This document shows positions 43,900 to 55,271 of a stretch of DNA of 64,000 bases, piece after piece. The notes beneath the pieces are model-generated. The model was not told the origin of the DNA and did not search any database. It saw nothing but the letters and a program-made list of their open reading frames with translations. Each line of letters starts with the position of its first letter. Position 1 is the first letter of the stretch. The translations under genes were made by a program, and so were the position numbers. The stretch comes from Aphelenchoides besseyi (Eukaryota; Nematoda; Chromadorea; Rhabditida; Aphelenchoididae): positions 9,734,001 to 9,798,000 of the forward strand of contig JAMPIQ010000003.1 of NCBI GenBank assembly GCA_024699855.1, written 5' to 3'.

Positions 43900-44428
43900 T
43901 TAGACGAGAGTTACCGGTCGTCGATGTCGAATTCGAGCCTCTTCGGCCAATTTCAAAAGCTTGGATTTGGGTTGTTCGTGTTGTTTGCGCTTAGCCACTC
44001 GTTTTCGATTTGTCACCGTGATCCATCCGTTGTCGTCGGCTTCGTTTCGATGCGATTTGCCCTTGGCACGCAGCTCGGCCAATTGCTCTTGATGTGCTTC
44101 GATGACTTGAAGACAACGTGCTCGAAGTTCGTCGATGTGATGGAACGAACTGTTGTATTCGTGAACAAAACGGTTCCAACCATTCAACGGCATTGACTTG
44201 ACGATCTCATGGTTCTCATTGTCATCGAATTCATCGGTCTCTTCAACTTGTGTTTTTGGGTGGTTCTTCGGTTTTCGCTTCTTCTTTGATTCGGTGGCCA
44301 TTTGAACGGGTTTCGAAGATTTGAGTTTCATTCCCGTCGCCAACACAGAATCTAAATTTCGACAATAAACAGAACAAAACATCAGAAAGGACTTACCTTT
44401 GGGAATTACAACTACAAATTGAAACTGA
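43900..44428 (-). CDS. RRP7-like ribosome biogenesis protein (partial model)
   Basis: Two exons are supported. A short one (about 44428-44397) reads FQFVVVIPK, and the main exon (about 44350-43900) continues DSVLATGMKL. The main exon has a basic region, an acidic stretch (VEETDEFDDNENHE), then GWNRFVHEYNSSFHHIDELR, a coiled helix, and the motif DDNGWITVTNRKR. The last corresponds to DExGWVxVTRxGR of RRP7, a small-subunit rRNA-processing factor in the nucleolus. The usual RRP7 RRM and the C-terminal RKFxPY block are not visible, so either the model lacks 5' exons or the protein is reduced. The start codon is not fixed. It is divergent to SNX1. Confidence 0.5.
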
Positions 44429-44859
44429 TGTTAACAAAAAGTCTAGAAGTGGCCATGAAGAAGAGCAAGGTCGCGAACAGAATCCGTTTTCCATCCAACT
44501 CTGTGGCATTGTGGTTCCGTTCTTTGGCGCTGTTGGAACTTTGGCGGTGAGATTGTTGATTGCAATCGAATCGCGTGTCGATACGGCGCCATGACCAGTG
44601 GGTCGATGAGCGCAAATGTTCGAGTTCGGCACTTCGCCCATCTCAAGTGTGGTCGTTGAAGGTTTGGATAAAGAAAGTTTATTACAAATTTTGATGGCAT
44701 TAACGTGCATTTCGTTTTCCAATGTTTACGCGTTTACGTTGACTGCAAACTGAAGTGACTCATCAATCTCGATCGTTTTCAGTTTCTTAGTGTCTGGCGG
44801 ATTCCGTTTCGTCGGTCCGCTCAATTGCTAAAACGGTTTTTTTCCATCAAACGACCACA

Positions 44860-46576
44860 ATGTTTTCGGATAACGAGGACGATAAGTTACCGAATCTGTC
44901 CGATGAAGACGAGATCGATGGTGTTCTTGACAACGTGAGTCGAAGCTAAGCATATTGGAATCGTTGTTTTCAGCGTCCGTCCGAATCGGGACACTCGAGT
45001 ACGTTGGTCTTGAACAGCGACACCTCACAACAGTCGACGAATGGAAAACAAAGTCCGGCGAAGTTGGCGGACATCGAAATTCCGATTAACGACGACACAC
45101 AGTCGCAACGCTCTTTGATTGTTCCAACGGCACCGACTAGCGATGTCAAAAATGGCTAGTTTGTGGTTTTTATTTCCATGAAATTGTTTGGACTTTAGAA
45201 CAACCGCTTTCAACCGCCCATCCAGTCGACGAAAGCGATCAATCGACGACCGAAGAGGAGACTGAGCCGATGGAAATTTTCAAAGATGGTTCGATTCACG
45301 TGTTTATTCGGGCCTACGAGAAAAGAGGCGAAGGCATTAACGCGTATTTGGTTTACAAGATTGAAACTCGCGTTCTTAACATTCCCGGTTATCAGAAAAG
45401 TCACTACGAAGTTTGGCGACGTTTCAGCGATTTTCTCGGACTACGCGAAAAGCTTTTGGAACGTTTCCAACACCAAGGAGTTGTTGTCCCGATGGCACCG
45501 GAAAAGAGTGTCAAAGCATTTACCAAAACCAAATTGAACACCGCTAACGACGAAACATATACGAGGTTGGTTGGGTTGACGATTCAATAGTTTTTTGACG
45601 GTTTGAGTTCAGTGATGTTGCCGAGAAGCGAACTCGTCAATTGGAACGTTTTTTGCGTCGTTTAACTCGTTCGCCACGTCTGGTCACGAATCACGATCTA
45701 ATCGACTTTCTTACCTTCGATGCAAATTTGCCACGTGCCACTTCTACTTCCGCGTTGTCTTCGAATTCGGTGAAGAAAATGTTCAAGTCATTCAGCGAGA
45801 TGTTGTCCAAAATCGCCTTTCCGATGGACGAAAACGATCGTTGGTTCGAACACGTTCACGGACATGTCGAAGAATTAGAGGACATGCTCACTCGACTTCA
45901 ATCGTCAGTTGACGGTTTGACCGGAAATCGTCGAGAGTTGGCGACAGCAACCGATCAGTTGTCCAAAGCGATGTCGATGATTGGAAGTTGCGAAGAGAGT
46001 ACGGCGCTGGCACGAACATTGTCGAAATTGGCGGAAACACACGAGAATTTGTCGGTGATTCAAAAACACGAAGCCGACATGGACACTCAGTTGGCCGAAG
46101 TGATTCACGAGCACGTTCAACTGACACAAGTGAGTTGGATTCAGATGTTCTAATTACCTTTGAGTTTCCAGGTTCTCAAGGAATTGTTTTACGAACGAGT
46201 TAAGACGTGGCAAAATTGGCAGAACAATCAACAGTCGTTGACGAAGAAACGAGAAACGAAGGCACGTTACGATTTGGCCGGGAACGCCGAACGTGCGCGT
46301 CAATTGAAAGTCGAGGTCGATGATCAGGAGCAGCGGGTCGATGGAATGGAGAAAGATTTCTTATCGATGAGCAAACTAATACGCTCTGAATACGCACATG
46401 TAACGTCCGAACGTCGCAAAGATCTGAAGGCGGCGTTTATCGATCGATTGGAGTCGTTGGCCGAAAGCGAACAACAAGTGAGTTGGAAGCATGGACGAAG
46501 AAACTGAATTCCCGATGTTTAGATACTCGATCATTGGCAGAAGTTTGCGCCGGAAATCAAAAATATCATCAACTAA
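44860..46576 (+). CDS. snx-1: Sorting nexin SNX1/SNX2 (retromer-associated PX-BAR)
   Basis: A membrane-bending component of the endosomal retromer coat. The N-terminal 110 residues are acidic and Ser/Thr-rich. The PX domain begins about IHVFIRAYEKRGEGINAYLV and includes YEVWRRFSDFLGLREKLLER and VVVPMAPEKS with the phosphoinositide-binding Arg. RQLERFLRRLTRSPRLV and FLTFDANLPRATST complete it. The BAR domain follows with MDENDRWFEH, the helical THENLSVIQKHEADMDTQLA, LKELFYERVKTWQNWQ, and AFIDRLESLAESEQQILDHW, ending KFAPEIKNIIN. Length is about 480 residues. Introns are short and phases fit. The stop is at 46574-46576. Confidence 0.95.
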
Positions 46577-46975
46577 GCCATTCATAATTCCCCTTTTCTT
46601 GTATTTCTATTTATTTCCTAAGTTTGCTAATTAATCAACGCCAAAAGCAAAACCCCCCGAACAGATCGCCTTACATTTCCACTTATAGTGAATACAAATC
46701 CGTGTGTCTTCGCACCTCCTGGTTGAATTCGATTATACGCACGTGCATTTCCTTCAACTTATGCGTTCGTGTTCATTTCGATTGATAAGAACATAAATTC
46801 TATTTCATAAGTATGTAGACAACAAGCGTAGAGATCCATGTAGCTGACGGTTTTGAAGTGATCTTTCACTTACAATTTGAAAGTTAAAATGACTGATAAG
46901 TTGAAGTTGGTCTTTTGTTCAACAAAGAAACTAATCGAAGACATCAATTAATGAGCTGCTATCTTCATCTAACTA
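46577..46975. other. SNX1 3' flank
   Basis: Spacer between the SNX1 stop and the left end of the decayed Tc3-like transposon. I see no gene. Confidence 0.4.
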
Positions 46976-48368
46976 CACTGCCCGACAAATAAAAGTGCAG
47001 TCAGTGATTCGATATGTTTCCGTTGTTAGATTGAGCTGAAATTTGGCACAGTTATAGAGCAGTGAATGACGGTTAGATTGACACAAAAATCTAGAACTCG
47101 CAATTAGAATTAAAAATTTTACTTCAGAATATCAAAATTGAGTGCGACGACTAAAAGTGCAGTATACTTTCATGAGTCAATTATTCCTCCATCTGTATCG
47201 TCACTTTCAACAACCGGTCGTGGTATGCAGAGTAGAGGTTTTTAACCATCTTGTCAATCTTCTTTGCTTCTGCTTCGATTCTCTTGAGTAACGTTTTTTG
47301 CACGTGAATTGTCCGGTTCTGTAAACGGCTCGAGACAAAACGCTCCAAACGTTTTCGATGATATTCAAATCCGGCGACTTGGACGGTCAATCGAGTGTAC
47401 GAACGTTTTCGGACGAAAGGAAGTTGATCGTTGCTCTGGATTGGTGGATGCTACAGTTGTCCTGTTGGAACACGAACTCGTCCTCGTCCATTTGTCTTCG
47501 GCACCACGGCAAAATACTCGATCGGAGATCTTCGATATATTCAGCTAAGTTGTATCGAATGCCAACTATCTAAATTCAATGAAAGAATTAACTTTCAATG
47601 CTTCATGTACCTTTATAAACAGCTTACCGTTTGGCGCAATCGATCCAAAGACCATCACTCCAATTCCACCACCTTGACGCTTCTCTCGAGGAACATTCGG
47701 TCTGTTTTTGAAGGCGTATGTGCCTAGCAAACGGGCCCGTCGCCGTTAGACTTTTTCTTATCACTAAAAATCCATGTGCTGATGTTTGATTGCATTCTGA
47801 TTTGAGTTTTTGCAAAGGCGATTCGTTTGGATCGATGTTTTGCGGTCAATCGGATTTGTTGCCGTTGGACTTCTTAGACAAAAGATTTGGTTTTCAATGC
47901 TCTTTGGATTGTACGTGTTAAACATTCTAAACTCAAAGCGCTTTTGATCGAGGACGACGTAACAACATGACCGACAGTGAGCTCGTGATTGACATGTCGA
48001 CGAATCTGAGAACGATGGCGTTTATCCAACTTCTTTCTGACGGGTGGTGCTTTGCGAGTCTTTCTGGAAATATTGTGGAGATACTTCAGAATGGTGTGAA
48101 TCGAATAACCAGTGATTTCAGCCACTTTGTTGCAATTTCCTTCTTTCGTGTACAAATCACGAATCCGTTTCTGTTCTTCTTCGCTTAGCATACTGAAGCC
48201 TAGAAATAGAAAGAGTGTAACATAATAAACAATATACAAAAGAACAAAAGTCAGAAAACATCAACAACGTAGTGCAAATCTGCAAAGACATTAGACCGCA
48301 CTTTTAGTTGTCGCACTCCAAAATGAAATTTGTGTCTCACATACGCAATTTTGTACCACTACAAAATA
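46976..48368 (-). mobile_element. Decayed Tc3-like transposon with broken transposase
   Basis: The left end, CACTGCCCGACAAATAAAAG, is preceded by TA at 46974-46975. A subterminal motif, GAGTGCGACGACTAAAAGTG (about 47139-47158), recurs inverted at the right at about 48297-48316. Between them the minus strand encodes a transposase: an N-terminal helix-turn-helix exon from 48191 (MLSEEEQKRIRDLYTKEG), then FSDKKK, GGGIGVMVFG-type sequence in another phase, FQQDNCSIHQSRATINFLSS and KSPDLNIIENVW. These match the Tc3 D-D34-E core. Several frameshifts and stops break it (one stop right before PSKSPDLN), so it is inactive. The right terminal repeat is missing where the next element sits. Confidence 0.8.
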
Positions 48369-49323
48369 CAGGGTGTCCCAGCCGAAAGCGACGATTTGAA
48401 ACTCTCCGCACAATTCGAGTTCTTCACCGATTTTCATGCGGTTTTTTGATTACGGTAGATAAAACTGGGAATTTTTGTTCTGCGTCTCAAGATTTCCGGA
48501 TTTTGATTCAGAATCATACGAAATGTGCATTTTGGCGAAGTGATCGGTTTTCACCGGTAAAAATTGCGTGCAAAATGAGCTGTGTGTGGTCTTCTTTATT
48601 TTGTAACCGTAACAAAAATGAGTTGGTCGCCCGAAGAAAAAGCCTTCTGCGTAATCGAATACGCGAAATCAAGGAGCCCGATTGCCGTTCAACGTGCCTT
48701 TCGTCGCCACTTCAATCTCCGTCCACGCGCAGCCGTTCCCAGCACAACAAATTTCTCGATTTGGTTGGACAAGTTCTTGGAGCGAGGGGATGTCCACAGG
48801 CGACATGGAGTGGAGGAAAGGTTGGGAAATGGTCTTCGAGTTTCCATTTGTTCTTGTTAAGGACCGCGAGAACCCCGGAGATGATGGCGGAAATTTTCCG
48901 TTTGATTCGGGACGATCCCAATCAATCAGTCCGAGCACTCGCAAGCCTTGAAGGAATGCCGTCGAAATCGACCGTGCCATCGACGACTACGCCAGACGAC
49001 TCCAAAAGGTCATCGACAAAGAAGGCAGAAGTGTGGAACTTTGATTGTTGGATAACTTTGAAAAAAAGTCAAAGACCTTTCCTGACGAAGGAAACGAAAA
49101 GACCACACACAGCTCATTTTGCACGCAATTTTTACCGGTGAAAACCGATCACTTCGCCAAAATGCACATTTCGTATGATTCTGAATCAAAATCCGGAAAT
49201 CTTGAGACGCAGAACAAAAATTCCCAGTTTTATCTACCGTAATCAAAAAACCGCATGAAAATCGGTGAAGAACTCGAATTGTGCGGAGAGTTTCAAATCG
49301 TCGCTTTCGGCTGGGACACCCTG
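48369..49323. mobile_element. 955-bp long-TIR mariner-like element, internally deleted
   Basis: Terminal inverted repeats of about 226 bp look almost identical. Ends are CAGGGTGTCCCAGCC and its complement, flanked by TA (48367-48368 and 49324-49325). The ends resemble mariner/IS630-type termini. The middle (about 48600-49060) encodes only the N-terminal DNA-binding part of a transposase, listed separately. No DDE domain is present, so it can only move with help. Confidence 0.85.
48618..49043 (+). pseudogene. Remnant of transposase N-terminal helix-turn-helix domain
   Basis: The first part starts MSWSPEEKAFCVIEYAKS and includes VQRAFRRHFNLRPRAAVPST and FSIWLDKFLERGDV, the pattern of the DUF4817 helix-turn-helix domain found in mariner-like transposases. 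A second part, RTARTPEMMAEIFRLIRDDP and NQSVRALASLEGMPSKSTV, is in another frame. A third, IDDYARRLQKVIDKEG, is in yet another. The two frameshifts and the missing catalytic domain make it non-functional as a transposase. A DNA-binding-only product of the first part remains conceivable. Confidence 0.7.
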
Positions 49324-49560
49324 TAGAATGCAATCACATCTACGAAGACGTCAACAAACACTGAGCTATTGGCTTCTGGTCAAAGTGTATTTTAGCTCAT
49401 TGACTGATTGGTTTCCGCTGATATTCATATAATTTTGAATCTATTAATAGGTCTTTGTTCTGTTAATTACACGCTTCTGCACTCATCGGTTCTTAAGTTG
49501 TAGTCAATAAAAGTTTATATTTTGGACTTTAACTCGACATTGACATCTTTGTTGCTATTT
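49324..49560 (+). repeat. Diverged dispersed repeat, copy 3
   Basis: Begins gaatgcaatcacatctacga directly after the TA of the 955-bp element. It matches copy 2 (26350-26400), then after an apparent deletion of about 200-250 bp it matches copy 2 again from about 26660 (tgattgg.ttcc.ctgatatt, taattacacg.ttct, ttggttct). The join with the transposon suggests all belong to one decayed mobile cluster. Confidence 0.6.
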
Positions 49561-49757
49561 GAGATTGATTATTTGTTCCATTACTTTTAGATTAAAGTAT
49601 TTTGCACATGGCAGCTTGAACTTTATTGTTAGTCAGTAGACTGCAAGAGGACATCATAAGAAACATGGTCTTCCGAACACACTTCATATCGACAATCAAA
49701 AGAATTCAGAAAGATCACAGGTTTATTTTATACAAAGAAAAATAACGATGTAAAATT

Positions 49758-52700
49758 TTATACTTGAGTTCGTGGTGAAGCGATAGTCGACACTTTCGTT
49801 GTGCGAACCTCCCGTTGATACCTTATGATTTTCGCTCCACTTGTTGATAACGACGAGTTAGTAGGTCGTAAAGTGTCGTAAGTTGGGTGTTCGATCGCGC
49901 CAGCGCAATTGATTGTTGTCGACGGATTAGTTACCGACGAACATTTGCAGTTACGTATTCGTGAGCGAAATTTCTCGAATTCATCTTTTACTTGGCTATA
50001 ATTGGCCTCGACTTCGCGTAGACTTTGAACCAGATTTTGCTCACGTTGATCTCGAAGTTTGTTTAACTAAAGAACAACCTTAATTGTTACGCATAGACTT
50101 GAGCTTACCTGTAACAACGATGCATTCAACTCTCGAATGACTTTCTCTTGTTCTTTTACCTTGCGTTGTGTCCGAGCAAATCTCGAGATGTTTGTAGAGT
50201 CCAACTGTTTCGACAAATCGTTGAACTCCTGATTGATTTTAGAGTTCACTTGTTCCATTTCGCTGATCGATTTGTTTAAAGCTTGTTTCTCTTTAGAAAA
50301 CTCGCGTTTTGCTAGTTCGTTGCGTTCAATTTCCATTTTGAACTAAAAACCGTTAAATTGTTTGCAGTAAAGTGCCGACTTACATGTTTAATATCAGCGC
50401 GTGCATCGTACAGTTGTCGACGAGCGTTCAACAGTTGGTTGGCATATTCCGAATTGGTTACTTCAAGTTCACGAATTCGCATTTGACGTTTATCGCGATC
50501 TTGACTCAACTCCAGAATGTCCTGCTGCATGGTTTCCACTTGATGAACTAGATCTTTTAGTCTTCCATTTTTGTCCGCTTCAATCTGAAAATGGATTTTC
50601 AGCAAAACTTGTAAGTGAAGGCACTTACTTGTGACCAATAGTTGACTTTTGAGTTCAAACTTTCATTTTCGTCGCGTTGTTCTTTCAGTTGTTTTTGGAG
50701 TTCGGCCAATTGGTTTGTCAACTTAGATGTTGATTGGAAGCCATCGCGACGTGAACGCTCGTAGTCGTCGGACAATTCACTGATCTGAGATTCCAATTGA
50801 GATTTCTGCTCGTTGACTTTTGCAATGACGTCATTTTGCTGCTCGACTGATTTCTCAAGTTGCGCCCTTTTTCTATCGATCAATTCGACTGCAGCTCGTT
50901 GACGCTCGATCTCGGCATCAGCGGCGAGTTTCGAGTTTCGCGCTTCTTCCAAAGCGTTCAACGTCGAAGTCAACTGAGTGGTCTGTTGGATGATCTGTTG
51001 ACGACCTTGGGCCAGCTTCTCTTGAATAGCAGAAATCTCGGCCGCTGCACGATGAGAGCGAGCTTCGCTTTCTTCGCTCAAATCATCGATTCGTTGTTTT
51101 AATTCCAAGATCATTTGCGCACCACGAGCTCTCTGCTCTTCGGCAGCCTGCAAACGAATTTCGTAGTCATCGGCCAAATTGCGTTGTTCCTCGAATTTGT
51201 TCTCCAACTTCAACAATTCGGCTCGTTGCTGTTTGATTTGAGCATTTGCTTCGTCGCGGATAAGGGATTGGCGTTGAAAGGCGGCTGATTGTTCGGCCTC
51301 CAACGTGGTCGTTGCTTCAGTCAACTCGGTAGTCAAGTGCTCGTTAGCCGAACGCAATCGTTGAATCTCCATTTCCATTCGTTGACAGTGTGATTTCACA
51401 GCATCGCGTTCTGCCTGAACGGTCGCCAACTCTCGACGCGTTTCCGTGAGTGTCGAATTGATATGATGCTAAAACAAAGTTTTGTTAACATAACAAGCAA
51501 GTTTCCATACGTGATTTGAACGCACGGAATCCAAAGTCGCTTCCAATTCGTCAACTTTCTCCGTGTGTGTGGCCATTAATTCACGTTTTGTTCGCTCCAA
51601 TTCCTCAACCTGAGCTGAACGCAAATTCTCGATTTGATTATTCGCAGTTTGAAGATCATCTAAGAACAAGATTTTTAGTTGTGATTCTCAGATTTTTAAA
51701 CTAACTTTGCAATCTTTCAACAACCTCTTGCAATTCATTTAATTGGGCTTTAAGGTTCGTTTCGGCTTCACGAGACAATCGTAAATCTTCGGATCTTCGG
51801 TTCGCTTCCGCTTCCAGTTGCTCGATCTTTTCAGTGTATGAACGAACGCATTTCAATCGTTCGATATCTTCTCGGGCGTTGTGCAGGTCGACATTCAACT
51901 TTTCGTTGGAGCGTAGTATCGTTTCCATCTGACGTCGATAGGTCTGCAACATCGTATCCATCGCTGAGTATCTGAAAACGAAAGGAATGCAAATCGTTCG
52001 TTCTCATCGAACGCTAAAAAATTGGCGTCAAAAAGCACTCACTCTAAGGGAACACCGATTTCTTCCAATTGTCCGATCGTATCGCCGCTCATTGAGTTCG
52101 TTTTCAGTCGTGTTGTGGCGTCGTGGCCGCGAAAATGTGGGCATCTTTGCATAGTTGAAATGGTCAAATCGATGTCCGCCCAACCGAATCCCCGACAACC
52201 TCCTGAAAGAAGTGGCAAGACTACAAAAAATGGCGAAGATAAACTTGTGATACAAAACGAAACTGACCGCACAAACAAACTCCAAGACTATCGCCTTTCA
52301 ATCGACCTCCCGATGAGGCGGGACGAACGTGCGAAAGATTGGGCTGCTGATGAGTCGCATCTTCCGCTCGTTGATTTCCTCTCGTTGTTGTGAACTCGTT
52401 CAAATCATCATCTAATGAGCTCATACTCCTGTGGTATTTCCAATCGTCGTGTGCGAATCTCGGCGATCCAGCGGCCGCTATGGATGCCTCAACGTGGGCC
52501 TGATGTTGACGAAAATTACGGATTTTGTCTTGAAGATCTTCGACCAACTCTCGAGTATTTCGGCTTTCCGCAACGTTTGCGTCAATTCGACGTCGATAAT
52601 GCGACAAATCGAATGGAAAATGCCGGAGATCTAAAACTCTAATTACTACCCAGTCGACACCCGCAAAATTTTACCGCCACTACTCGCCGAACTTGTCCAT

Positions 52701-52872
52701 TGACTTGGTCCAATAACATCCGATGAATCGGCAGTCGAAGTCGAAGGCAATGCGAACGAAACCGTTGGGTGATGGGCGGAGAGTTTGCGTCGATTCCTTT
52801 CAATCGTTTCGTTTTCCTCTTCGTCGATCGTTACGGAGGGCAAGTGACCCTCGGACATTGTTTTACGTCGCT
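49758..52872 (-). CDS. Long coiled-coil protein, myosin-tail/PUMA1-LFI-1-like
   Basis: A head region of about 250 residues (MSEGHLPSVTIDEEENETIE onward, Ser-rich, then RRRIDANVAESRNTRELVED and DTIGQLEEIGVPLE) is followed by some 600 residues of near-continuous heptads. Examples are MDTMLQTYRRQMETILRSNE, RDAVKSHCQRMEMEIQRLRS, LELKQRIDDLSEESEARS, LTNQLAELQKQLKEQRDE and LAKREFSKEKQALNKSISEM. The tail is short and not coiled, ending IASPRTQV. Composition is like a myosin rod or paramyosin, but no motor and no paramyosin head are present. The layout resembles nematode spindle-associated coiled-coil proteins of the PUMA1/LFI-1 type; that family call is tentative, since coiled coils look alike. Exon limits in 52.0-52.7 kb are partly uncertain. 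The start Met lies at about 52860-52872. Confidence 0.75.
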
Positions 52873-54626
52873 GCCAAACGTCCGTTGAATCGGGTATGTT
52901 ACGCTGAAAAGTCGAGTTAAGTGTGAAGACGATTCTTGTTTCAAAGGTTTTCAGTTCGTAACCCCCGGCTAATCTCAAAACTAAACGAAACCTCCACACG
53001 CAAATTGGCGTGAGTTTCTTTTGTCCATTCGCTTGTAATCCCTCTCGTCAGTTTTGAACTCTTAAACTAAAAAGAAGCGGCTCATTCACGCAAACTTAAT
53101 TCCCGACCACACAAATAATCCAACAGTTGTAGAATCGAAAAATTTGTCCACAGCTCTCGCACCTGCCGACTTAATTCAACCGAGTGGTCATTTCTTGGCT
53201 CGCGCCATAACCCTGAAGCTACTCGGAGGTTGTCAATGGACACACCGTTAGATTAAAGAGCGCTGTTACAAGTTTGGTGGGCGGAACGATATTTTCATAT
53301 CCGCCGGCACATTAATCGGCCACTCACAAGTGCAGGATAATGAGCAAACGGTCGGAAGTGAATGTTACGTTCGGACTTCAAACACGGCTAAGTAGTCAGT
53401 TTGTTTTCTTACGAGATCAATTAGAAGTCCAGCGTTCGGTGTGAAGAGGAGCATTCGCTTCTCGTCGTTGAGGTCCAATCGAATGTTCGTTTGCTAGCGT
53501 TCATTTAACCATTGGAGAGTGAAATGTTAAGATAAAATTGGCAGTTTTCGAAAACAATTGAGCAAAACGGGAGTTGAGAGGTTACATGTTGGCATTGATT
53601 GGAAACAAACGGCTAAACGAATCGACTTTCATTTCTGAACCAATCACGTAGCTCGTCAATAAACTCATGATATCACAGAAATTCGAAAACGAAGCGTTAG
53701 TTTTTACAGTCGGAAGTTGACAAACAAAAGGGCTAGTCGAAAGCGGAGATAAGAACACGAAATGGACAAGAGTGGGCCCTCAGGGGAAAAGGTTTCAAAG
53801 TCACGGCTTTCGTTTATTCCTCAAAAGTTACCACGAACCTTGAAACCAATTATACTTCAACGATCGACCATTGAAACACCGTTGAGCTTATTTTTCGGCT
53901 CCCGCCAAAAAGCGAAGGTTCCAAAATGCAAAAAAACTCGTCAGTTTTCTCTTGGATTTCAAAAAATCCAACGGCATGGCCGAGATTTTACTCCCGAGCA
54001 AGTGACCTCGGTGCCCTTGACAAATGGTCTTTGAGCGGTTTCATACGATTTGTGCTTGAAATGAGACGAAAATACACGAATGTTTTCACTTGGTCGGTGT
54101 GCCCAGAAATCTGCGTATCTTTCAAGGCGAAGTGTCTCAACAAAAACTGATTGCAAGTAGAAGCGAGAAAAGTCGTGAGTTATTAGCCGATTATGTCGAG
54201 AGAAATTCCATCAAATCGTCGCATTTTTGTTTGATGAAATGGACAAGAAACTCGAACAGCAATAGGAAAAAATATCAGGTCAAGTGGTCATGTTGCTGAA
54301 GGTTCAAAGAGGAACATAAGAATTGCGTTTGTGGTCCGCGCAAATTAACTTAAAAGTAATTAGATACCACCTTCAGTAATCGCTAAAACAAAAGCCATGG
54401 ATGGGTTTTGCGTAATGTCAAATTGTACGCACATTCCCGTTTAGCGTTTATTTTCAGCCCAAATTCCATTAACCAGATGGGCAATTACTTTCGGACTCAT
54501 AAGCCAAAAGTCTTCGTGTATTCCCACGTTTTTCGTCAAAAAAGAAGCTAATTAAAAAACACAAATTCGTAAAGTCTAACACTCCAGAAACCATCACAGA
54601 CAATGAATGGGATCAAACAGATTAAA
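52873..54626. other. Upstream region of the coiled-coil gene and spacer
   Basis: About 1.75 kb. The right side of the coiled-coil gene may include a 5' exon at about 52880-53000. A plus-strand open frame of 90 codons (53762-54034, MDKSGPSGEKVSKSRLSF) is basic and Ser/Pro-rich but unrecognised and without splice support. I found no tRNA-like cloverleaf or other RNA gene here. Confidence 0.35.
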
Positions 54627-55271
54627 CTAAACAATCGTCCATCTTTCCGACGTCTTTTGTTTCTTTTTGCGCGCTAAAATCTTCCGGCCTGCTAACCATT
54701 CAGTCTGTAACTATAGCGACTATACCCAATGGACCGGTGAAAACATGAAAAGTAACCAAAACCAAGTGGTCATTACTGCTTTTATGGCCGCTTAGAGCAA
54801 ATGTGTTTTTTCTTGAAAACTCACTTCAAAAAGCTCTTCGCTTAAACCGCTCCACGGATTGTCGTAGATCGACGATGTGGTTGCGGTGGCCGATTCTTGA
54901 TAGTCGAATTCGTCGTCCTGAAACTTTTCTACAACCTCGAAATTGTAAACGTTGCCGTTCAGTCGTATCTTCGGTTCTTTGATTGCTCTTTCCAACGAAA
55001 GCAAAATACCCACTTGATCGGTTGGAGTCGATTTCAATGTTTTCCGTTGAATTCGTTTCTTCGATCTTCGAACTTTGGGCGTCCAAGAAACGAATCGACG
55101 AACGACGCGTTGAATTCGTTGGTCCGCTTGAGTCGACGGACACAAGACGAGAAGAAAGGCAAGAGCAGCGCAAAGCCAAAGAAAACAATCGGCGACGTTG
55201 AGAATCGAAACGAAACGCGTCCCGCCGCCAAGAATCAGAAGCGTGAGCCAAAGCGAATTTCTAGTCTGCAT
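54627..55271 (-). CDS. Orphan small membrane protein
   Basis: Exon 1 (55271-54825, 149 codons) joins in phase to exon 2 (54704-54627, 25 codons plus stop), for 174 residues. The acceptor gttacag is good and the donor gtgagt is strong. The N-terminal third has two hydrophobic segments (WLTLLILGGG and DCFLWLCAALAFLLVL). A basic region (VRRSKKRIQRK), an acidic Tyr/Asp stretch (FQDDEFDYQES) and a very basic end (ILARKKKQKTSE) follow. I recognise no family. It is supported by splice structure and lack of stops only. A longer N-terminus back to 55559 is open in the same frame. Confidence 0.45.
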
